DNA of 64,000 nt, taken from assembly GCF_009873495.1 (NCBI RefSeq), contig NZ_CP046706.1:62001-126000 (forward strand). Reading direction: 5' to 3'. Below, piece after piece: positions 1 through 10,167 of the stretch. The notes below the pieces were generated by a model that searched no databases, had not been told where the DNA came from, and saw only the letters and a program-made list of their open reading frames with translations. The first letter of the stretch is position 1. The number at the start of each line of letters is the position of its first letter. The stretch comes from Nostoc sp. ATCC 53789 (GTDB taxonomy: Bacteria; Cyanobacteriota; Cyanobacteriia; Cyanobacteriales; Nostocaceae). Made by a program: the position numbers and the translations under genes.

Positions 1-1
1 T

Positions 2-889
2 AATGCTACTCAAAGTATCACAGATCGCCGTAGCTTAGATTATCCCACCTTATTAGTAGAAATCAAGAGAGTACTACCAACTTTAAACTTAAATGTAGAA
101 CAAGCTCAAATAATTTTAGAGGAAATTGAACAACGTAGCGGATTATTACTTAAGATTGATGGTGGTGAACGTTATCAATTCGCTCATTTAAGTTTACAAG
201 AATTTTTTGCTGCTGCTGCTTTATTAGATAAAGGAGATGATTTAGTACAAAAGTTTAGGATAGATCCATTGAATTGGCGAGAAGTAGTTAAACTTTGGTG
301 TGGTTTAGCACTAAATAGTACAAGTGTAATTCATGCTATCTATCAAAGAGATACACTAACAGCTTTTGAGTGTATAGCAGATGCTCAACAAGTAGAACAA
401 GGACTTGCAGATGAAATTATTAATAACTTTAAACAACAACTAGAAAAAGTTAATAATGATGAGAATTTTGCCATTGCTTTTGGTGCGGTAGCAGCAGCAG
501 GTTCTCGTCAAAGAGGAAGGGCTATGTTTGAATTCTTAGAATCAACTTTAAAAACTTCTAATGATTTAGGGCATAAAAAAGCTGCTATTGTTGCTCTATC
601 AAAGACAAATTTACCTCAAGCAGCAGAAATTTTATTTCAATATTATAAGCAACAAAACTTACCTGAAGCTCATAAAGCATTAATCCGTATGGGAGATTTA
701 GCGGCATTTTTATTACAATCTTCGGCAGAAAAAGGCGATGAATTAGCTATGCAAGATTTAGTAGAGATTGGTACACCTTATGCTTATGAAATCTTGAAAA
801 ATATTCAAAATAGTTTTGATCTTAAAATAGCGAAAAAAGCAGCTTTATATTTAACTGAACTAACTAATAAACAAACGTATTTTCAATAA
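2..889 (+). CDS. C-terminal part of a NACHT-type STAND NTPase (5' end outside window)
   Basis: The frame is open from the first bases of the window and ends in TAA at 887-889, so this is the C-terminal part of a longer gene. The stretch FAHLSLQEFFAAAALLD (about bases 176-230) is the hallmark end of the winged-helix part of bacterial NACHT/STAND NTPases. It is followed by about 210 residues of alanine- and leucine-rich helical repeats resembling HEAT repeats, the usual ligand-sensing region. Bacterial NACHT proteins are known antiphage sensors. The NTPase core lies upstream of the window and cannot be checked. A membrane-protein gene follows after 13 bases and is probably co-transcribed. Confidence 0.7.
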   Translation, partial: NATQSITDRRSLDYPTLLVEIKRVLPTLNLNVEQAQIILEEIEQRSGLLLKIDGGERYQFAHLSLQEFFAAAALLDKGDDLVQKFRIDPLNWREVVKLWCGLALNSTSVIHAIYQRDTLTAFECIADAQQVEQGLADEIINNFKQQLEKVNNDENFAIAFGAVAAAGSRQRGRAMFEFLESTLKTSNDLGHKKAAIVALSKTNLPQAAEILFQYYKQQNLPEAHKALIRMGDLAAFLLQSSAEKGDELAMQDLVEIGTPYAYEILKNIQNSFDLKIAKKAALYLTELTNKQTYFQ

Positions 890-902
890 TTAAGTAAGAA
901 TT

Positions 903-2522
903 ATGCCTAAACATTATGAGCAATTTCGTTATAGTGACTGGAAGTGGATTGTTGATAACTTTCAACGTGCAGATCAAAGAGAAGATATAGCAAGAGCTGT
1001 ATGGTTAATTACCCAATGTTCTGCTGATGAGATTGTTATGCACAAGAAACTCGATCCTAGAATAGTAATTCCTTTGTGTGCAATTGAGTTTCAAGATGAG
1101 TTTGATTGGCAAAAATTAAAAATATCAAAAAAAGATATAAAGCAAATTGATGAGGAAGATTTTTTAAAATTGCTTAATTATGTTAGCAATAGTACTCGTT
1201 GGAAAACCCTTGTTTTATCTCTGGAATATGATTTACAGCGCGAATTAATTTATCGTTTAAGTAATAGTTATCGTCGTTTAAACCGTAATGATTGGCGTTT
1301 TTATTTTGCTAATTTAGAATATGAATTTACTAGTAGTTGGCACTATCGCTTAATATTAGCATACACTTTTTTGCTTATTGTATTTTGTATTATCACAATG
1401 AATACAATAATTTTAACAAAACATAGTTTTTGGATTTATTCATTTACTGGCTTGGCATTATATATATTAATTGGATTTTGGGTATCTTCATTATTAATTC
1501 CTAAATATTTTATCAAGTTTGGACTCTTTGGTTTTTTTACATTTACTCATGAGCTTTATCAGTTATTAAGCAATAAATTAATAAATTCAGATATTGATCT
1601 TTTTGTCAATAATATAGTAACTGAGGCTGTAATTGGGACTGTAGCTGGTACTCTAATTTTGGGTATGGGTGCCACTGATGCTAAGGGTACATTTATAGTT
1701 GCAGCTACAGTTGCAGCTACGTTTTTAAGCGCAACTATCTTTTCAATTGGGATTGGAGCTTTAATGGGAAAGGTCAGTTGGGGTATGGCTTTAATTATGG
1801 CTGTGACTGGAATTTTAATTTTAGCTGGTGCTGGGATTGTAGCTGGCACTGGGACTGTAGCGGGGGCTAGTACTATTGCTTTGGCTGTAAACGTAGCTGT
1901 TTTTATAGTTGTGGTTGGGGTTGGTGTTGGTGCTGGGGGTGGAGCTGGGATCAGCGTTGGAAATATAAGATTGGGCATGGCTTTATTTTTGGCTGGAGTT
2001 GTGATTATAACTGAAGCTGGAGTATTATTTGGAACCTCGGCTGGGGCTATTACTCTTGCTATAATTGGAATTTTGGTTGTCTTTATACTTGGGGTTGGAG
2101 CTTTATTTAGACGTATATCATGGATTTGGGTTATGGCTGTGACTGTGATTGGAACTTTAATTTTAGCTAGAGTTGTAGCTGGAGTTAATACTTTGACTAT
2201 GGTTGCTGTTAGACTTGGGATTTTGATAGGGGTATTGTTGAGTATTGGAAAATTGTCTTGGTACGGACGCAAATATAATCAAAACTATTTCCAGTATTCT
2301 CGTTTTCTCGCTATTTTAACTTTACCTCTATTCTTTTGGTTTCCTATTTTGGTTAGTTTTACAACTATATTTTTTTTACGCTTCCTTTCGTGGCAATATA
2401 CTTTGTTAGTTTGGCTAATTTCACTAGGACTTGGCACAGTACTATGGTTGTATGGGCAAAATAAAGAACGTCTAGCTAGAAATCCTCTTAAAGATATTTT
2501 GCCATTAAATAACTATATATAA
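903..2522 (+). CDS. Polytopic membrane protein paired with the NACHT gene
   Basis: 539 residues. The first about 145 residues are soluble, charged and Trp/Arg-rich. From about residue 150 to 500 the protein is an almost continuous series of hydrophobic segments dominated by Gly, Ala, Val and Ile, with repeated GT/GA-V-A blocks. It ends in aromatic transmembrane segments and a short basic tail. I recognise no family. The repetitive GCT/GGA/GTA codons leave the opposite strand open over 1559-2272, which I regard as a shadow. The gene starts 13 bases after the NACHT gene. Inference: it could be the membrane effector or partner of the NACHT protein. Confidence 0.8.
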   Translation: MPKHYEQFRYSDWKWIVDNFQRADQREDIARAVWLITQCSADEIVMHKKLDPRIVIPLCAIEFQDEFDWQKLKISKKDIKQIDEEDFLKLLNYVSNSTRWKTLVLSLEYDLQRELIYRLSNSYRRLNRNDWRFYFANLEYEFTSSWHYRLILAYTFLLIVFCIITMNTIILTKHSFWIYSFTGLALYILIGFWVSSLLIPKYFIKFGLFGFFTFTHELYQLLSNKLINSDIDLFVNNIVTEAVIGTVAGTLILGMGATDAKGTFIVAATVAATFLSATIFSIGIGALMGKVSWGMALIMAVTGILILAGAGIVAGTGTVAGASTIALAVNVAVFIVVVGVGVGAGGGAGISVGNIRLGMALFLAGVVIITEAGVLFGTSAGAITLAIIGILVVFILGVGALFRRISWIWVMAVTVIGTLILARVVAGVNTLTMVAVRLGILIGVLLSIGKLSWYGRKYNQNYFQYSRFLAILTLPLFFWFPILVSFTTIFFLRFLSWQYTLLVWLISLGLGTVLWLYGQNKERLARNPLKDILPLNNYI

Positions 2523-2615
2523 ATAAAAGCTAATGAAAGATCAAACACCCTGCTAAAGACCGAATATAAGTGGTATCGCTAGAAACTAATTTATGTTATA
2601 TGCTAACTAATAGCA

Positions 2616-2651
2616 ATAATTAATTAAAAAATTATAATTAATTAAAAAATT
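2616..2651. repeat. Perfect tandem 18-bp AT repeat in the gap before brxA
   Basis: Two back-to-back copies of ATAATTAATTAAAAAATT (2616-2633 and 2634-2651) in the 364-base gap between the membrane-protein gene and brxA. The rest of the gap holds no ORF that I can support. It may contain the brxA promoter, but no clear -35/-10 pair stands out. Confidence 0.7.
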
Positions 2652-2886
2652 TAATAATAAAAATATAAGAGTGAGCGTTTATTGCTTTTGTACAGAAACT
2701 AGTATTGATTCAAGCACCACAGGTTGACCGCCTTTGGAAGTATTAAACTCCGAAACCTTGACGAAAATGTAATAGGAGATTTACATAGGAGGGTGCTAAC
2801 GAGCATTTTCTGAAAAACATTTAAATCCATAACTCACTATCTAGGTTTGAGAAAGGGTTTTGCTTGCCTTCTCTATTGTTTCGATT

Positions 2887-3489
2887 ATGCCTGAAACTGC
2901 TTATACTGCTCGTACTAACAATGCTTTTGTTCTAATTGAAACCCTTCGAGTTGCTGAACTGATGTACCAAGGTGCAACCCAGGAAGATATTCGGCAACGG
3001 GTATTGGTTGAGGATTTGTTTCAACTGCGCTCTCAAGCTTCCCGTGAGCGGGCGCTGCAAACTATTCTCAAACGTCTTCAGCAAGTCCCAGAGGAATATA
3101 TTCAATTAATTGCCACTGGTAACCCTGACATCCGCCGATTCACCATATTGTTTCTGATTCTGCGAGAACATCGCCTTCTGCGCGAACTCATTGATGAAGT
3201 CCTGCTAGACAAAATTAAGGGTTTTAATTACGTCGTAACGACTGCTGATTTGCGAAGCTTCTTTGAAGGAAAACGAGATCAAAATTCAACTGTGGCTGCA
3301 TGGTCAAACTCCACCTATAAAAAAGCTGCTAGCAACACTTTACTAGTGCTAGTAAATGCGGGTCTGTTGCAACCCACGTTTCCAAAAGGAAATTATCAAA
3401 TTCGCTCTGTTCCCGTACCATCAGCTTTACGTCAAAAATTACTTGCTGATGGGCTAAGTTATTACCTGACTCTCATGCTTGATTTTTAA
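2887..3489 (+). CDS. brxA: BREX protein BrxA (DUF1819 family)
   Basis: About 200 residues, the usual BrxA size. The sequence has the family pattern: an N-terminal helical part (FVLIETLRVAELMYQG), a central ELID..LLDK segment and a C-terminal winged-helix-like end with SNSTYKKAASNTLLVLVNAG. BrxA is a small DNA-binding component of type 1 BREX phage defence. I chose the ATG at 2887; an in-frame TTG at 2860 would add nine hydrophobic residues and has no convincing ribosome-binding site. Oddity: in most type 1 loci brxA is the first gene of the operon, whereas here it lies at the far end on the opposite strand, its stop overlapping the end of brxL by four bases. Confidence 0.85.
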   Translation: MPETAYTARTNNAFVLIETLRVAELMYQGATQEDIRQRVLVEDLFQLRSQASRERALQTILKRLQQVPEEYIQLIATGNPDIRRFTILFLILREHRLLRELIDEVLLDKIKGFNYVVTTADLRSFFEGKRDQNSTVAAWSNSTYKKAASNTLLVLVNAGLLQPTFPKGNYQIRSVPVPSALRQKLLADGLSYYLTLMLDF

Positions 3490-5504
3490 TCGACTGCTAA
3501 CGCTTTAAATACCGCGTCTACGGGGTCAGCGTAAAATGATGTTTGAAATTTAGCAAACAACTCTGGCGGAACACTGGCTAAGTCCACAGCGCTTGCCATT
3601 GGTAAGAGGATACGTTTAGCGCCAGCATCAAAAGCTACTTGCAGGCTACCCGCTAGGTTACTGACTGGTGTAATCGTCCCACCAATAGTCATTTCCCCAA
3701 ATATTGCAAATTGGGTTTGAACACTTCGTTTTAAAGAAGCAGAACATAATGAAACGAACAATGCTAATCCGCTCTCTTGGGGTGCGCCAGATCCTTGCAA
3801 GTCTAGTAACTGGAGCAAAAAATCCAAATTACTTGGATGAATGCTACTGCTAACTCTTTGAGCGTTAGCTTTGAAGTAATTCATGGCAATGTTTAAACTG
3901 TCCTTCATCTTGCCAGCCGTCGCTACACCAGTGCGTACTAGCTTGCCACTACCGGGTACTGCTTGCAGTTCAAGTTTGAATGCCCCAATTATGCCGCTAT
4001 CTCCAGTACTGACAAAGTGCAAGTGACCGGGAGTCAGCATTTCCTGACTAATCAAGCTCGAACCACCCTGTTCCGGTACTGAGACAAAATGTTCATCTAG
4101 AGTTTCCAAGTCGATGTAACTGAAATGCACATCGTAAAATTCCATTCCACCAATTTTCTTTAATTGTTCTTTCACGCGCCGTCGCACCCGCAGCCCATAC
4201 ACTAGGGCTTCACGCACATCTTCCTTACTAAATGAGCCATCTGGAAAAAGCAGTTTAAGCAGCCCCGATACAGTTTTGCGAACTGCTTGAACATCTCGTT
4301 GCTTAAGATTGTTACCTAGTCTGAAGTGGAGGTCTATGGCATCGGCAAAACTGCGTTTACGCATTTCTCGCAGCCATTCTGCTAAGTAATCGACAATGAA
4401 CCCGTACTGGTTGGTGAAATTCTCTGGGCTAAATTTGGGGATTTCCCAGCCAGGAATATAAGCGTGAAAACGGTCGAAGAAGGCGGTGTCAATCATGGCT
4501 TCGGGGAAAGGTGCCAGCAGGTGTGAGGTCTTCACCAAAGATTCCACGCTTTGATTAATGTTGCCGACAAAGACCATAGAAGCATTGGCGGTAATCTCTG
4601 CCTTACCGCGTGCAAAAGAACCTGATGCCATGTAATCTTTCATGATTTGTACACCGTCGTTATCATGGAAGCTCATGCCTGCTACTTCATCAAAGGCAAC
4701 CACGTCAAATAAACCCACTAGTCCCACGCGACGATTTGACATATTGTAGAAAAGATTCGCTACTGTAGTTTTTCCACCAGAAACCAAGATTGAGTTAGGA
4801 GAAACTTCTTTGTAGACGTGGGATTTACCTGTAGAACGGGGGCCAAGTTCGCAACAGTTGTAGTTATTTTCACAAAGGGCTACCAAACGGGCAAGTAGAT
4901 GCCATTTTACATCTTCGCTGACGGTAGTGGGTTCCAGTCCTGTTGACCGAATCAGCAGGTCAATCCATTCGCTGCGGGTAAAAGCTGGGCGACCCGCAAA
5001 CAATTCATCCATATCCACACTAGGCATTTGGATAGGTTTGAGACTTCCGACAATGAAGGGGCTGGGTTTGGTTCCGGCTTCGTATTCAAGTTGTAAAATA
5101 CACCAGATACCACCACCCAAAAGCTTTTGGTTGGGTTTGACAATTTCTGGGTCAATGACTACGCCTTTTACACCCAGGTTCATTAAAGTTCCCTGGTAGA
5201 TGTCATCTCTGTCATTGAGCGTAACCGTTACCCGGTCAATGATGGTAAATCGTCCCAATTCCCGAATTTTAGATTTGATCTGTTCTGCTTCATCAGGACG
5301 GACGTAATTCTGTGCCAGGATGTTTTTTACACGAGTAACACCCTCCTCAATGGTGGTTTCGTCGTCGGTCGCGCAGTACATACCGAGTAGGTATTCCAGG
5401 ACATACACTGGTACGTTAGCACCTTCTTTAATACGTTTAGTCAGGTCTTTACGTACTACCTTTCCAGGGTAAATGCTGTTTAGTTTTTGATTCAGGTCAT
5501 CCAT
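3486..5504 (-). CDS. brxL: BREX protein BrxL (Lon-like AAA+ protein)
   Basis: 672 residues, typical for BrxL. A Walker A motif GPRSTGKS is at about residues 221-228, with VVAFDEVAG as the likely Walker B. The C-terminal third resembles a Lon (S16) protease domain ending in KRILLPMASAVDL. In Lon the catalytic Lys lies in a GG(V/L)KEK segment; here the corresponding segment reads SNLAGSLQ with no Lys, so peptidase activity is doubtful. That fits published descriptions of BrxL as a DNA-binding AAA+ ring rather than a working protease. It is the last gene of the minus-strand BREX operon and tail-to-tail with brxA. Confidence 0.93.
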   Translation of the reverse strand: MDDLNQKLNSIYPGKVVRKDLTKRIKEGANVPVYVLEYLLGMYCATDDETTIEEGVTRVKNILAQNYVRPDEAEQIKSKIRELGRFTIIDRVTVTLNDRDDIYQGTLMNLGVKGVVIDPEIVKPNQKLLGGGIWCILQLEYEAGTKPSPFIVGSLKPIQMPSVDMDELFAGRPAFTRSEWIDLLIRSTGLEPTTVSEDVKWHLLARLVALCENNYNCCELGPRSTGKSHVYKEVSPNSILVSGGKTTVANLFYNMSNRRVGLVGLFDVVAFDEVAGMSFHDNDGVQIMKDYMASGSFARGKAEITANASMVFVGNINQSVESLVKTSHLLAPFPEAMIDTAFFDRFHAYIPGWEIPKFSPENFTNQYGFIVDYLAEWLREMRKRSFADAIDLHFRLGNNLKQRDVQAVRKTVSGLLKLLFPDGSFSKEDVREALVYGLRVRRRVKEQLKKIGGMEFYDVHFSYIDLETLDEHFVSVPEQGGSSLISQEMLTPGHLHFVSTGDSGIIGAFKLELQAVPGSGKLVRTGVATAGKMKDSLNIAMNYFKANAQRVSSSIHPSNLDFLLQLLDLQGSGAPQESGLALFVSLCSASLKRSVQTQFAIFGEMTIGGTITPVSNLAGSLQVAFDAGAKRILLPMASAVDLASVPPELFAKFQTSFYADPVDAVFKALAVD

Positions 5505-5563
5505 TTTGGGGCAGGGAGCAGGAGAGAATAATTTGATATCACCGATATTGTGACTATATTGGC

Positions 5564-8131
5564 TTAGAAATCTCCAAAGTCGTTAGCGATCCCTAAACTA
5601 ACTGCCCAGGTTTCTCGGAGCAATTCACTCTCATCATCTGCATCCTTAACTATTAAATAGACGTTACTAGGGGGATTAGCGGTAGTTACGGTCAACCTTA
5701 AGTTAGTTTCCCGATCGCTCGGATGTGGGCTAGTGCTGCTTAAGTTTGCTCCTCGCACATCTGTTATCGGTGTATTAGTTTGGGGATCGTAGAACGCAAC
5801 TGTAATTTGACGCGATCGCCATCTCCCCTCAACTGCATCACTTTGTACTAATGTCAATGTAAAACGATTATTCGTTACCCGCCGAACTCTCGCACTTACC
5901 TGTACCCCTACTTTCCGGGCTGGGCCTTCGTCTCCTTTAACCGCCCGTTGGTGATGATAGGTGATGACTGGTACGCATACTTCTTGGAGAGATGCCCCAC
6001 CGTGGACAAACTGCGCTCCTGCACCTTGGACGGCAAAGCGTAAACTACCACGGGGTACGATCGCAACTGTGCCATTTTCTGTATAGGGCAAGCTAAAGTG
6101 CAGTAAGGTTGAGTCATTAAACTGTTCTCGTGCTAGCAGGTAGCGGCGTTTGCTTTCCAGTACTACTTCACCACTTGGTAGGGGTCGCTTGTCTGCCTCT
6201 TGAATGGGGCGACGTTGGTATAAAAAACCGTGATCTGCGGTGATGATAACGTTTGTACCATTGATAGAATTACAAATTTTCTTTACCAGACGTAGCAGTT
6301 CGCTAATTGCGGTTCCGCAAGCTGATAGTACTTGATGTTCGCTGGATGCCTGATCGCCGATCGCATCAATGACGTTGTGATAAATGTAGATTAGGCGATA
6401 AGGTTGCACAGCAGCCCGTCCTTCGTCAGTATTCATCTCTAGCAGGTCTTTGGCACTAAGTACTGTAGCTTCTACTCGACTATTTTGGTTTAGTACCTTT
6501 TGCCTTGCTAATGCTCCTTTAGTACCAAGCCCATCCAGTCGGACATCATCATCACCTGGTATCAGTTCTAGTTTTGACCCTGGAAGAAGTGCTGCCATAC
6601 CCAACCGTGTCACGCTGGGTAAAACTCCCAATTGTGCCTCTAGGCTGGTTTCACCCCGAACTTCTTTTTTAATTACCTCTTCGAGTTCGCTGGCGACTTC
6701 GTAGCGCAAAGCATCGGAGATAATCACAAATACTTTTTCGCGATCGCTCCGTTCTAAAATTGGGAATACGTGCCTACCAAAAAATCTAGTTTGGGATGCT
6801 ACGCCCTCCAATTCCCAGTTGTTGTTGCCAAGGGCATCAGACCAAGCTTCTCCTAGACTATCTAGGAACCATTGGGTGTATAGATTTTCCACATCGTCAA
6901 CTAAACCCTTGAGGATATCCCCTTGGGCATCATCGCTTTTGACGATAAAGTGGCGGTAAGCTTTGTCAAAGGAGTGTAAATCGCTGGCGTAGGCTTTGAA
7001 GAGAAGTGGGGCTGGTTGGCGGAATCCTTCTGGATACTGTTGCTTAAATTCCAACAGAGCGATCGCAGCTTCTAATGCTTGATAAATCTTCTCATACTGG
7101 GGAAACCAAATCAGGGTATGACGTGCCTGTAACCAAGTTCGCCAAGGTGTCAATTCCGTTATCTGTTGCCCCATTTGCATTTGCAGTGTTTTAACGCAGG
7201 TGCGGATTAATACCTTATCCACCACCTCGAAACTCGCTGCTTCAAATAAAACTTCCGGCTCTAAATTCTCTATAGCATCAAATATATGTAATTGTTCTGC
7301 TACCTCACTGCTGAGGATCTTCCAACCTAGAGAATCCTGCTGGTCGCGCATCCACTGGTCGATAAAAGCATAAGCCCGTTGTCCAGGAATGATCACTTGG
7401 TTTGCTAACTGGGGCGGGATGGTATCGTGCAGAGATTTAGCAAAATGGGTGATTAACAACTGCACGAATAACTTGTTTAAACTGGGGTTTTGCTTAGGAA
7501 AGTCCGTGTGTTCTTGGACTACTTCCCAGAAAGCTTCAGAGGAGATAAAACGCTCAATATCAGACCAGAGGGTGTTATCCGACTCTAATAAACCCCCAAG
7601 CAGCACCCGCCGAATCAGTGTCCCTGCATCGGGTACTTTTAAACCTGCGAGAACGGAAAGCATAGCCAGGAGTAATCCCCGTTCGTCGCTGTCGGGGGAA
7701 ATACTCATTGCTTGTAGGGCTTCTGTCCGTTTGCGGCTTTTAAAGAATTTCTCATGTTCCCGGATGACAATTTCCAGACCGCGCGATCGCAATCCTAAAT
7801 CTGCATATATGAGGGCGGCGGGGTCAGCAGAGAAAGTTAAACCGCTTTTTTGGATGTCTAGAAGCCAGTTTTCTTGGGGTGCAGGTTCGGCAAAGGGGGC
7901 GTACAGTAGAAAAGTTTGATTGGGTTGCTCGACCAGCAGGTGATATTTGACAGTAAAGGCAGTATCAGCGAGTTGGAGTTTTTCTACGCCTTCGAGTTGG
8001 AGTTCATTGAAGCTGCTCGTAAATTGTTGTTCGGGGTCGTACCAAAACACCACCCTCCGTCCTGGGTGCAACCAACGGGCTGAATCTTGGAAGATGCTTT
8101 CTAGGGTGTTTTGGATACGAGCGGTGTTCAT
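5564..8131 (-). CDS. pglZ: BREX protein PglZ (alkaline-phosphatase superfamily)
   Basis: 855 residues, matching type A PglZ of type 1 BREX. The phosphatase-superfamily metal motifs are visible: VFVIISDALRYE around residue 465 and IITADHGFLYQ around residue 632. The N-terminal half is helical and probably mediates contact with BREX partners. PglZ is essential for BREX protection and host methylation; its enzymatic target is not established. It lies 59 bases upstream of brxL on the same strand, and an OLD-type gene separates it from pglX. All metal-site motifs I can find look intact. Confidence 0.93.
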   Translation of the reverse strand: MNTARIQNTLESIFQDSARWLHPGRRVVFWYDPEQQFTSSFNELQLEGVEKLQLADTAFTVKYHLLVEQPNQTFLLYAPFAEPAPQENWLLDIQKSGLTFSADPAALIYADLGLRSRGLEIVIREHEKFFKSRKRTEALQAMSISPDSDERGLLLAMLSVLAGLKVPDAGTLIRRVLLGGLLESDNTLWSDIERFISSEAFWEVVQEHTDFPKQNPSLNKLFVQLLITHFAKSLHDTIPPQLANQVIIPGQRAYAFIDQWMRDQQDSLGWKILSSEVAEQLHIFDAIENLEPEVLFEAASFEVVDKVLIRTCVKTLQMQMGQQITELTPWRTWLQARHTLIWFPQYEKIYQALEAAIALLEFKQQYPEGFRQPAPLLFKAYASDLHSFDKAYRHFIVKSDDAQGDILKGLVDDVENLYTQWFLDSLGEAWSDALGNNNWELEGVASQTRFFGRHVFPILERSDREKVFVIISDALRYEVASELEEVIKKEVRGETSLEAQLGVLPSVTRLGMAALLPGSKLELIPGDDDVRLDGLGTKGALARQKVLNQNSRVEATVLSAKDLLEMNTDEGRAAVQPYRLIYIYHNVIDAIGDQASSEHQVLSACGTAISELLRLVKKICNSINGTNVIITADHGFLYQRRPIQEADKRPLPSGEVVLESKRRYLLAREQFNDSTLLHFSLPYTENGTVAIVPRGSLRFAVQGAGAQFVHGGASLQEVCVPVITYHHQRAVKGDEGPARKVGVQVSARVRRVTNNRFTLTLVQSDAVEGRWRSRQITVAFYDPQTNTPITDVRGANLSSTSPHPSDRETNLRLTVTTANPPSNVYLIVKDADDESELLRETWAVSLGIANDFGDF

Positions 8132-8189
8132 AAAGGTAATTTATCCAATAGCCAAAAAAACTAAAAATAAGTTAGTTAAGAATTTACAG

Positions 8190-10067
8190 TTATTCAACTT
8201 CTTCTTCAATTTCGTCATCATCTTCACTCTGTTCTACCATTCTGGGTAAATCCGTAGGAGCAGGCTTAGATTCTTTAGAACGTAGCTGTTCTAATATATT
8301 TACTATTTCTTTTGGAATATCATGAGGCTTAAGACATTCAAGAATATCACTCCGTGATAACTTAAGCTTTAATTCGCTATTTACCCAGTTTAAAAGCCCT
8401 TTTAGAGCTTCCTTACCCATACCTACAACGAGTAATTCATTTATGTTATTAAGTTTTTCATAATCTGCAAGTAACTTTCTTGATGCACTTTTTACTTCAT
8501 TAAAACTACGATTATAAGGTTCTAATTTCAGCAATGTGGATGTTTTATAAATACTATCTTCAAGTGTATCGTCATAATTATATGTTCTCAAGATTATGGT
8601 AGTTTTTAATAATTCCAGTATCTTATCTTGTATTAATAAAGCGTCTGGCAGTACTTTATCTGTATTTTTGACTGATAAGGCTTTATAAATTAATTCAGCC
8701 GAAAGGAGATAATTTTCGATTTCATGCCTTTCTAGCTGATGTAAAACAACATTTTTGCTAATTGCATATTCTGTAAGCTTATCACGCCACTCTAAACCTA
8801 GTCCATCTCCATCTCGAATAAAATGAATTTCTACGTCACGCCCGACAAACTTATTTAGTACCTCAGTCATTTGAAATGGAACTTTATCATCTTTACTTCT
8901 ACCTTTTAACACAGGAACGGTATTTGCTCCTGAAAAGCATCCTGTACGTAAAACTTTATCAAAAGCTTCTAGTATAGAAGTATCAGAATCTTCAAGAAAT
9001 ACTAGTTTACCGCTAATAACTGATTTGCCCAAATCATAAGTATCAATCCGAGTCGAGATTTGCTCCTCTACATCATCTGAACTTACTAAAGGTGTATTGA
9101 TTTTTTCTTGTGCTGAAATTGGAATTACCTCTGAGGGATCGGCTGCTCTAATGATTGATGTAGAATGTGTTGAAATTATAATTTGTATTCCAAGTTCCTT
9201 TTGTATATCACGTAGTGTATTAGCTAAAGAAGCTTGTAAGTTAGGGTGTAGATGTGCATCAGGTTCATCAAGTAATACAATGGAAGCTTGCTCAGGACAA
9301 AAACGATAAATTGGCGCAAGTATTTGTAAGACTTGCATAAAACCGCTACCAGAAGAGTTAAAATCTAGTGCTATTCGCTGTGATGCACATAAATCGCTAT
9401 AGTACGCAGATATATTTAGGTCTCGATCCTGATCAAAGGAAATATCATCTAAATAAAAATTAAAATCTCTTTTTAACCTCTCCTTGAGACTTGCAAATTT
9501 TTCTGGTGACTGTGCTTTAGTATCAAGTAACAAATTTCTAATAATTGCACTAATCTGTCCAGAACGAAGCCTATCTTGTATTGCTACAGGGAATGCACGC
9601 TCTTCTGCCGATAATAGTCCAACAAATCCAGAAATAAATAAAGGTGGTTTTAAATGAAACTGTGGATTATTAGTAAGGTCTGTCTCTTCAGAGATACACT
9701 TGATGTTGAATGCTCCATATAAAGACCTTATTTGTAATTTATAAATATTTTTTGCTACATCAACAATTTCGATATTTACAGAGATCCTAGAGCCTGATTT
9801 TTTTGCATAAAAAACTTCTCGATAATCTGAAATATTTAATCCAGGTAGAGAGGCTAAACCCACACCTTTCTTTTTTATTTTTAGATTGTTACTACTGTCT
9901 GTGTATATAAACTGATGAATAAAAAAACTGCTTAGAGCTAAGTTTATTGCTTGCAAAATAGTAGTTTTTCCTGAACTGTTTTCACCCATTAGAACTGTAA
10001 ATGGGCGAAGATGTACTTCTAAATCTTGGAATTTTTTTAATCGTTGAATATGAACTTTGTCTAACAT
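8190..10067 (-). CDS. OLD-family-like ATPase with TOPRIM-type C-terminus, inserted in BREX
   Basis: 625 residues. The N-terminus is an SMC/ABC-like ATPase: Walker A GENSSGKTT at residues 28-36, signature-like SSGSGFMQVLQIL, and Walker B VLLDEPDAHLHP at about residue 268, followed by a switch His (STHS). The C-terminal half carries a TOPRIM-like pattern, VFLEDSDTSILEA and later FIRDGDGL, as in OLD nucleases. The protein ends in an acidic tail. OLD-type proteins (P2 Old, Gabija GajA, RloA-like) are defence nucleases. It sits between pglZ and pglX, same strand, in the position where BREX loci often carry accessory genes. Its exact subfamily is unresolved. Confidence 0.85.
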   Translation of the reverse strand: MLDKVHIQRLKKFQDLEVHLRPFTVLMGENSSGKTTILQAINLALSSFFIHQFIYTDSSNNLKIKKKGVGLASLPGLNISDYREVFYAKKSGSRISVNIEIVDVAKNIYKLQIRSLYGAFNIKCISEETDLTNNPQFHLKPPLFISGFVGLLSAEERAFPVAIQDRLRSGQISAIIRNLLLDTKAQSPEKFASLKERLKRDFNFYLDDISFDQDRDLNISAYYSDLCASQRIALDFNSSGSGFMQVLQILAPIYRFCPEQASIVLLDEPDAHLHPNLQASLANTLRDIQKELGIQIIISTHSTSIIRAADPSEVIPISAQEKINTPLVSSDDVEEQISTRIDTYDLGKSVISGKLVFLEDSDTSILEAFDKVLRTGCFSGANTVPVLKGRSKDDKVPFQMTEVLNKFVGRDVEIHFIRDGDGLGLEWRDKLTEYAISKNVVLHQLERHEIENYLLSAELIYKALSVKNTDKVLPDALLIQDKILELLKTTIILRTYNYDDTLEDSIYKTSTLLKLEPYNRSFNEVKSASRKLLADYEKLNNINELLVVGMGKEALKGLLNWVNSELKLKLSRSDILECLKPHDIPKEIVNILEQLRSKESKPAPTDLPRMVEQSEDDDEIEEEVE

Positions 10068-10167
10068 TTTCGTTTGGATTATAAATTACACATTCATTGT
10101 CTGATTACTCTCAGTGCCTAACTTGAAAATCAAATCATTAAAACAGCAAACTATCTGGTTAATTAGC

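Noticed and set aside
1559..2272. Long minus-strand ORF of 237 codons
   Set aside because: It mirrors the repetitive GCT/GTA/GGA codons of the membrane-protein gene; its product is a Pro/Thr/Ile repeat with no protein-like features.
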